From: Candidula unifasciata
Lineage: Eukaryota > Mollusca > Gastropoda > Stylommatophora > Geomitridae
Direction: 5' to 3'
DNA: 64,000 nucleotides
Assembly (NCBI GenBank): GCA_905116865.2
Contig: CAJHNH020002449.1
Coordinates: 1 to 64,000 of the forward strand
The translations under genes and the position numbers were made by a program. The notes beneath the pieces are model-generated. The model saw only the letters and a program-made list of their open reading frames with translations, was not told where the DNA came from and did no database searches. Of this stretch, positions 59,452 through 64,000 are shown piece by piece. Each line of letters opens with the position of its first letter. The stretch's first letter is position 1.

Positions 59452-59682
59452 TAGTTGCGTGTCCTTTACAGGAAGTTGCGAAACCAACCCCAGCATATTT
59501 TGTCTGTTGTGGTTTTTTTAGGCAAATTTTACGTTCAGTATTTTGCCATTGCTTTGTGAACGGTCAGCTCTCGGTAGCACTGTCGAAACCAAAGGAATAC
59601 AGAGCGTCTGTACCTGGGATCGAACCCGGCAGGCCGGCATTTTGGAGCGCGTTCGCAACGCCCAATCCACAGACGCCGACTT
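59452..59682 (-). repeat. C-type SINE, full length, minus orientation
   Basis: tcctttacaggaagttgcga, ggcaaattttacgttcagt, gggatcgaacccggcagg, gcgttcgcaacgcccaatcc. Confidence 0.85.
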
Positions 59683-59702
59683 TAGCAGCTATTTAAATTT
59701 TA

Positions 59703-59980
59703 AAAATGGGAATCGCCATGACAGTGGCGGCTAGAAGCCCGCCTGTGAATCGGAAGGTCGTGGGTTTACGTCCTGACGGAGCCAAACTTTTTTTTCTTAA
59801 AAATGACGTTGACTCCCAGGTCGACCCAGCCTTGAGTGGGTAACAGACGCAGTCCTGGGAAGTAAAGGCGGCCGGTGTGATGCTGACCACATCACCCATC
59901 AAGTGCCTTTGGTCTTTGAAAATATAGGTCTAGCCCCATATTCTCAATATGCCTAAATACGGGGAAAAGAGACTTTTTTG
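59703..59980 (+). repeat. SINE, common core, full length
   Basis: Head aatcgccatgacagtggcgg, B box GTGGGTTTACGTCC, core tcccaggtcgacccagcctt, gtgatgctgaccacatcacc, tail gcctaaatacggggaaaag. Confidence 0.85.
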
Positions 59981-60294
59981 TTATTAGTTTAGAACTAAAT
60001 TAATAATAAAAATAGGCACATTAAATATTTCCACAGATAAATTACTATATGATAATTGCTTTTGCTACCTACCATTACTCCCTTACCCGCATATGATTGC
60101 ATGTTATACCAGGCTAGTTTAACCGTTACGAGTGACCCAAATATAACTTCTCCGGAGGTTGAATGTGGTATCTGGAATTTGCTATCCGGACTGAGATTTT
60201 GTAATCTCTGTGTGGTTATACTGTTAGGTAGCAGAACGGGATGGGAGGGGGAATACCACGAATGGCATTGCAGTAATTTAAAAAAAAAAAAGTA

Positions 60295-60430
60295 AAGAAC
60301 CATTTTCTACGCCTACAGGCGTATTGGGTATATAGGGCTAGACCAACTTTTTTATAAACCAATCGGCACTTGGTGTGTGAAGTGGTCATCATCGCGTAGG
60401 CCGTCTTTACTTCCCATTACTTAACATGGC
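60295..60430 (-). repeat. SINE 3' half, minus orientation
   Basis: tacgcctacaggcgtattgg, tataaaccaatcggcacttg, gccgtctttacttcccatta. Confidence 0.75.
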
Positions 60431-60489
60431 ATAACCTTATATAAAAGCACATTTAGAATAGTTTAAACTGACTAATTAATAAAGTCGTC

Positions 60490-60665
60490 CCCTTGTGGGA
60501 TGCAACTGTTCGTTAATTTCAAGTCCCACCCTGGCTGTTGCCGGGGAGCTCTCATATAACCTAACGGTTGAACGGCGTTTCTGGGACCTCTCCACAGCTG
60601 ATCCTCATCCACGTTATGGCACTTTGTGTCACCAGATGTTTATCGCTCTGTGTGATGTTATAGTG
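60490..60665 (+). repeat. Dispersed repeat F, copy 2
   Basis: ggcgtttctgggacctctc, gatcctcatccacgttatgg, actttgtgtcaccag. It pairs with the minus-strand copy at 7100-7275. Confidence 0.55.
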
Positions 60666-61157
60666 GGACAAAACTTACTTATTTACTAGTTTAAACTACA
60701 ATCTATACTTGTACAGTCTGTTACAGTTAAAGCAGATAATCTTAGCAACAGTCAATAGCTGACAGGCATGAAAATACAAACAATAAATATACGAAAACTA
60801 TATATGACAGTAATTACATATGTGGTCTGAAAATTAGATCGTTGTTTAAATTACTACTACCGCAGCAACTACAACTTTTACTAAAACTGCAAAGTATCAA
60901 AAATTAAGAGTTTTGACTTAAGTGTTAAATCAGTACTTCTATGTTGACTGGAAACACCGAAAACAATCAAAACAGTTTCTGAGAGATTTTGGTCTAAAGG
61001 TGATTAGTAACTGGAGGAGATAAAGGAGGCTGAGGAATATTTCAAGACAATTTCAATGGTGTCTTTACATTCCTGTGTACTTCTCACGATTTTGGTAAGA
61101 GTCGAGGTTATAGTAGCGGATAAAAGACAGAAGAGGGGAAATGGGGCACACGAATGA

Positions 61158-61364
61158 TACTTGATATTTATTTTCCTTCGTCCAGTGATTAACTAATACG
61201 AAGAACATGTATCACATAACCTTTGCATTCAACTCTTTTTTTTTTTTACTTTAAAGAGGAACAATTATAGTTTGGCATCAAAAGTAGCAGCTGCATGGGA
61301 CAGAAGAAGTTAAATGTTGTTCCCCTTTGCCTTCTGATATCCTCTTTGTATGGACTAATGTGTG
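61158..61364 (-). repeat. Right arm of long inverted repeat
   Basis: 207 bp; reverse complement of the left arm at 59217-59429. Differences are a few substitutions and the length of one poly(A). Confidence 0.95.
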
Positions 61365-62590
61365 ACATTGGGTAGTTTAATGTAACTGAACAACTGACAG
61401 GAAATAATAAAGAACTCATTTTTTTTTTTTGGTCAGAAGTTGTGTCAATCATATGGACAGGTCATCTGCGCACAATAGGTTACAGAAAAAAAAGTACTTA
61501 AAAAGTAGTCGAATAAATGGTCGGGAAAAAATCCGAGATGTGGATTGGGACATTTGTTCGAAAAAGAAAACTATGAGAGAAGAAGTGAGGATAAATATTT
61601 GACTCAAAGAAGGCAGAAACAATGTTTATAAAGACTTATTAAATGAAGATTTTTTTTTTAAACCTAGTGGGTGAATGAATAATTCAATGAAAATATTAAT
61701 GAATGAAGAACAATCTACGGAAAAGCATAAATACAATGTAACCCACATATAGGAGATCAAGCGAATACTTGGAATACAATAAATAAGAGAACGAGTAAAG
61801 GAATGCAATGAGGCTTGAATTCACAGGTAACAAATGAATGAATGGGTAATGAATGAACGATATAGCTAGCAACATTCAGAAATAACTTTTAATGTTCAGC
61901 CAGAAGGTAGGAATAAGGAACTGAATGTACCGAAAACAGTGTCAACACTTGGTTTATTTGAAGACGGAAAAATTTGCATCCCAGTGCAGTTTCTATGAGA
62001 GCAAGTAAAGATACGGATCTCCCTGTGTGACTGCCGGAAATGCCTGTGGAACAGAACGCAGTCTCTATGAAAGAAATCGGTGGCATATCGTCAAACAGAC
62101 GACCAACTCTGTATTCCTCACTGTGTTTGCTAACCGGATTGTCCTCAGTGCAGAATCAATGGACAGTCGTGCAACATTTTAGGCTGCAGTTTAGCAACTG
62201 CCTTAACCCGTTGAAATGAGAAACGTTTCTGTTTCTGATTACAAAAGGAAATGCAATTCCTTTGGTAGAGCATCGGCGACCGGGCGGCCATTGGCTCGCC
62301 GTTAAACAACTTCGTAGCCAGTTGAGACAATTTTGGGGTCTGTCTTCTCTGATTGTATGAACACTGCAGGAGTCCTTTTCAGGGCTCTTGGTGGCGAGCA
62401 ATGCTAAACCATTTCCTATGGCGCACATAACCGAGTCACAGTTATAACCTATAGCACCTCCTTAGGGGATGCTGGTTGAACATGACGATTTTTTTCCCAA
62501 CAAAGCACCTAGCTACAATGGTAGATGCTTCTTTTCAAGGCTAATGAACTTGTAAGAAAGCACGTATAAGTCCACTCCTGGCACATTAGC
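61365..62590. other. Intergenic, no gene recognised
   Basis: AT-rich unique sequence with short open frames lacking family resemblance. A stretch at 61640-61860 is rich in gaatgaatgaa-type repeats. Confidence 0.5.
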
Positions 62591-62690
62591 AGGGAGCGAC
62601 TCACATAGCGGTTAGGATGCTGGCCTCTAATTCGGAAGGCGAGTGCTTGTGCTTGAATCCACGGTAGAGTGAGAGAAATTGCTTCCGGTC
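62590..62690 (+). repeat. tRNA-like SINE head
   Basis: gactcacatagcggttagga (A-box region) and GTGCTTGAATCCACGG (B-box-like) about 50 bp apart. The common core does not follow. Confidence 0.4.
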
Positions 62691-63539
62691 TGGACCACAC
62701 ACACAAATCTAACTTGCACAGTTCGTGATGAATACAGTAGCCAAGCCTCCTTAAGGTCATGACTTTTTTGTCCCGCACAGTCCCAAAAATTGGTCAAGAC
62801 TTTAAGAAAGAGTGGGACAGGAATTGGTCATTTTGTCATAGATTCATATTTTTTTTTTTTTACAAACTTTTACAGATTTTTATTGACATGCGGTCACCGG
62901 CTGCCTTTACCTCTAACGACAATTGCCATACTCATATGAATAAGCCTTAGTGCTCATGTGAATTATTTATGTAAAAAAAAACGCCAAAGAAGATTCGAAG
63001 CACAAACTGTCATGTTCCTAGCCACTTTGTTATCCCAACTCCCATAATCAAATTAAGTTTTTTCTCCTTTGCTCCCCCTCTCTGCTTGAAAGAGGTGATG
63101 CTTGCGCTGTGGTCCACTCATTCGGTTCGCGTATTATTATAGTCCGTTCAGAAATTCATGCACACGTTTGTAATCTATTTCCTGAGAACTGCCTGTTAGA
63201 TTGCAATGAATTTTTTGTTTGCAGCCTTTGAATATCCAAGTCGCAATAATAATGCTATTCTTTAGTCCATGGGTGCTCAGGATTTTGCTATATAGCCAGT
63301 TCCTTTGATTTTTTTCGAACCAATGTAAATGATTAGAATTTAATTTTAGATTTTAGAGTAAACATTTTAAATTCAAGTTCAATCATTTCAGAGGCGTATC
63401 AAGCACAATAAATGATGTTTTCTCTACACTATGCACCAGCTTTTTTCGTTTCTGTGGGTCAGGATGATTTGCACCCTTCCGCTTTTCCAGACGATAGTGT
63501 TATATTGCTTTATGAGGAGGCATCAGATTCACAGCCCAT

Positions 63540-63930
63540 GGCGATGGTGAGTGTGACTGGCTAGACCTGCCTGCGTTATGAACATTCTTCCACAATAATA
63601 CCATGGGATTTCAGGAACACTGTTATCAACATTTGTGTTTAGTCTATTTCTTCTCAGACGTTCAGCTCTCATTCTTTCTGCAATCATTTCTTCCTTAATT
63701 CTCATTCCCGTCCTGATGTGCCCACTCCACACAAAACGGTCTATGGTATTTTGTTCCCATGATTCCACTTCAATACCTGTATTGTTCATGTCCTGCTTGC
63801 ACACATCTTTATACTGTAGTAGATTTTGATCTTGACATCTTCTACTTATCTATATTTCACCATAAAGAATGTCCTTAGGGACTCTACCATTCTCCATTCT
63901 CCAGGTGTGGCCTAGCCACCTGAGCCTTCA
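63540..63930 (-). pseudogene. LINE ORF2 3' end, family 3
   Basis: MCKQDMNNTGIEVESWEQN, DRFVWSGHIRTG, RAERLRRNRLNTN, YYCGRMFITQAGLASHTHH. The CGR..GL.SH..H end is the zinc-finger-like C-terminus of this LINE group. Upstream on the minus strand, WRMENGRV-type sequence continues to 63920. Confidence 0.8.
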
Positions 63931-64000
63931 GGGGGTATATATATATATCACATTTTAAATGACCCATATTAGATTCCCGGCAGAAGTGCGGGTACAGTAA

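Noticed and set aside
51600..64000. Myosin motor domain upstream of the chitin synthase
   Set aside because: Looked for GESGAGKT-type P-loop, switch motifs and IQ repeats on the minus strand; none seen.

Overview
The window is nuclear DNA of an invertebrate animal, most likely a mollusc. This is inferred from a metazoan-type chitin synthase gene split by GT-AG introns, an AT-rich background, dense microsatellites, several tRNA-derived SINE families and many decayed LINE 3' ends. The species cannot be named from the sequence alone.

One protein-coding gene is recognisable. It is a family-2 glycosyltransferase chitin synthase on the minus strand, from about 51.5 kb (5' end) down to a stop at 16189-16191. 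I assembled 20 coding exons by hand. All junctions are GT-AG, every phase joins in frame, and the coding total is 5034 nt (1677 codons plus stop). The order is: a short hydrophilic N-terminus, about nine N-terminal membrane segments, the cytosolic catalytic domain (CATMWHE, VDDAMDF, ALDGDVDF, CGRIHPVGGG, EDRW, QRRRW), a C-terminal membrane bundle with the animal SWGTRE motif, a short heptad-like stretch, an acidic/serine linker, two more membrane helices and a basic tail. No myosin motor exons lie upstream, so this looks like a non-myosin paralogue. A TATA box sits just upstream of the proposed first exon. The first exon is the least certain part of the model.

Layout: 1-15.6 kb is downstream intergenic DNA with a homopolymer-rich first kilobase, SINE/LINE relics, a 1.43-kb GAA array (4.7-6.1 kb) and diverged repeats at 14.5-15.4 kb. 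15.6-51.5 kb is the chitin synthase gene, whose introns hold nearly all of its repeats, including trinucleotide arrays, (TA)n arrays, a 44-bp minisatellite, nested SINEs, a TTA-flanked MITE in intron 1 and a three-layer nest in intron 2 (LINE, then a 126-bp palindromic element, then a hAT-like MITE at its exact centre). 51.6-64 kb is upstream intergenic DNA with a 78-bp minisatellite, further SINE/LINE copies and a pair of about 210-bp inverted repeats 1.7 kb apart.

There is no operon, CRISPR array or defence system here. The interest lies in one intact structural-polysaccharide gene and in the repeat biology around it: LINE 3' tails that appear to seed GAA microsatellites, one SINE core carried behind different tRNA-like heads, and nested insertions that can be ordered in time.
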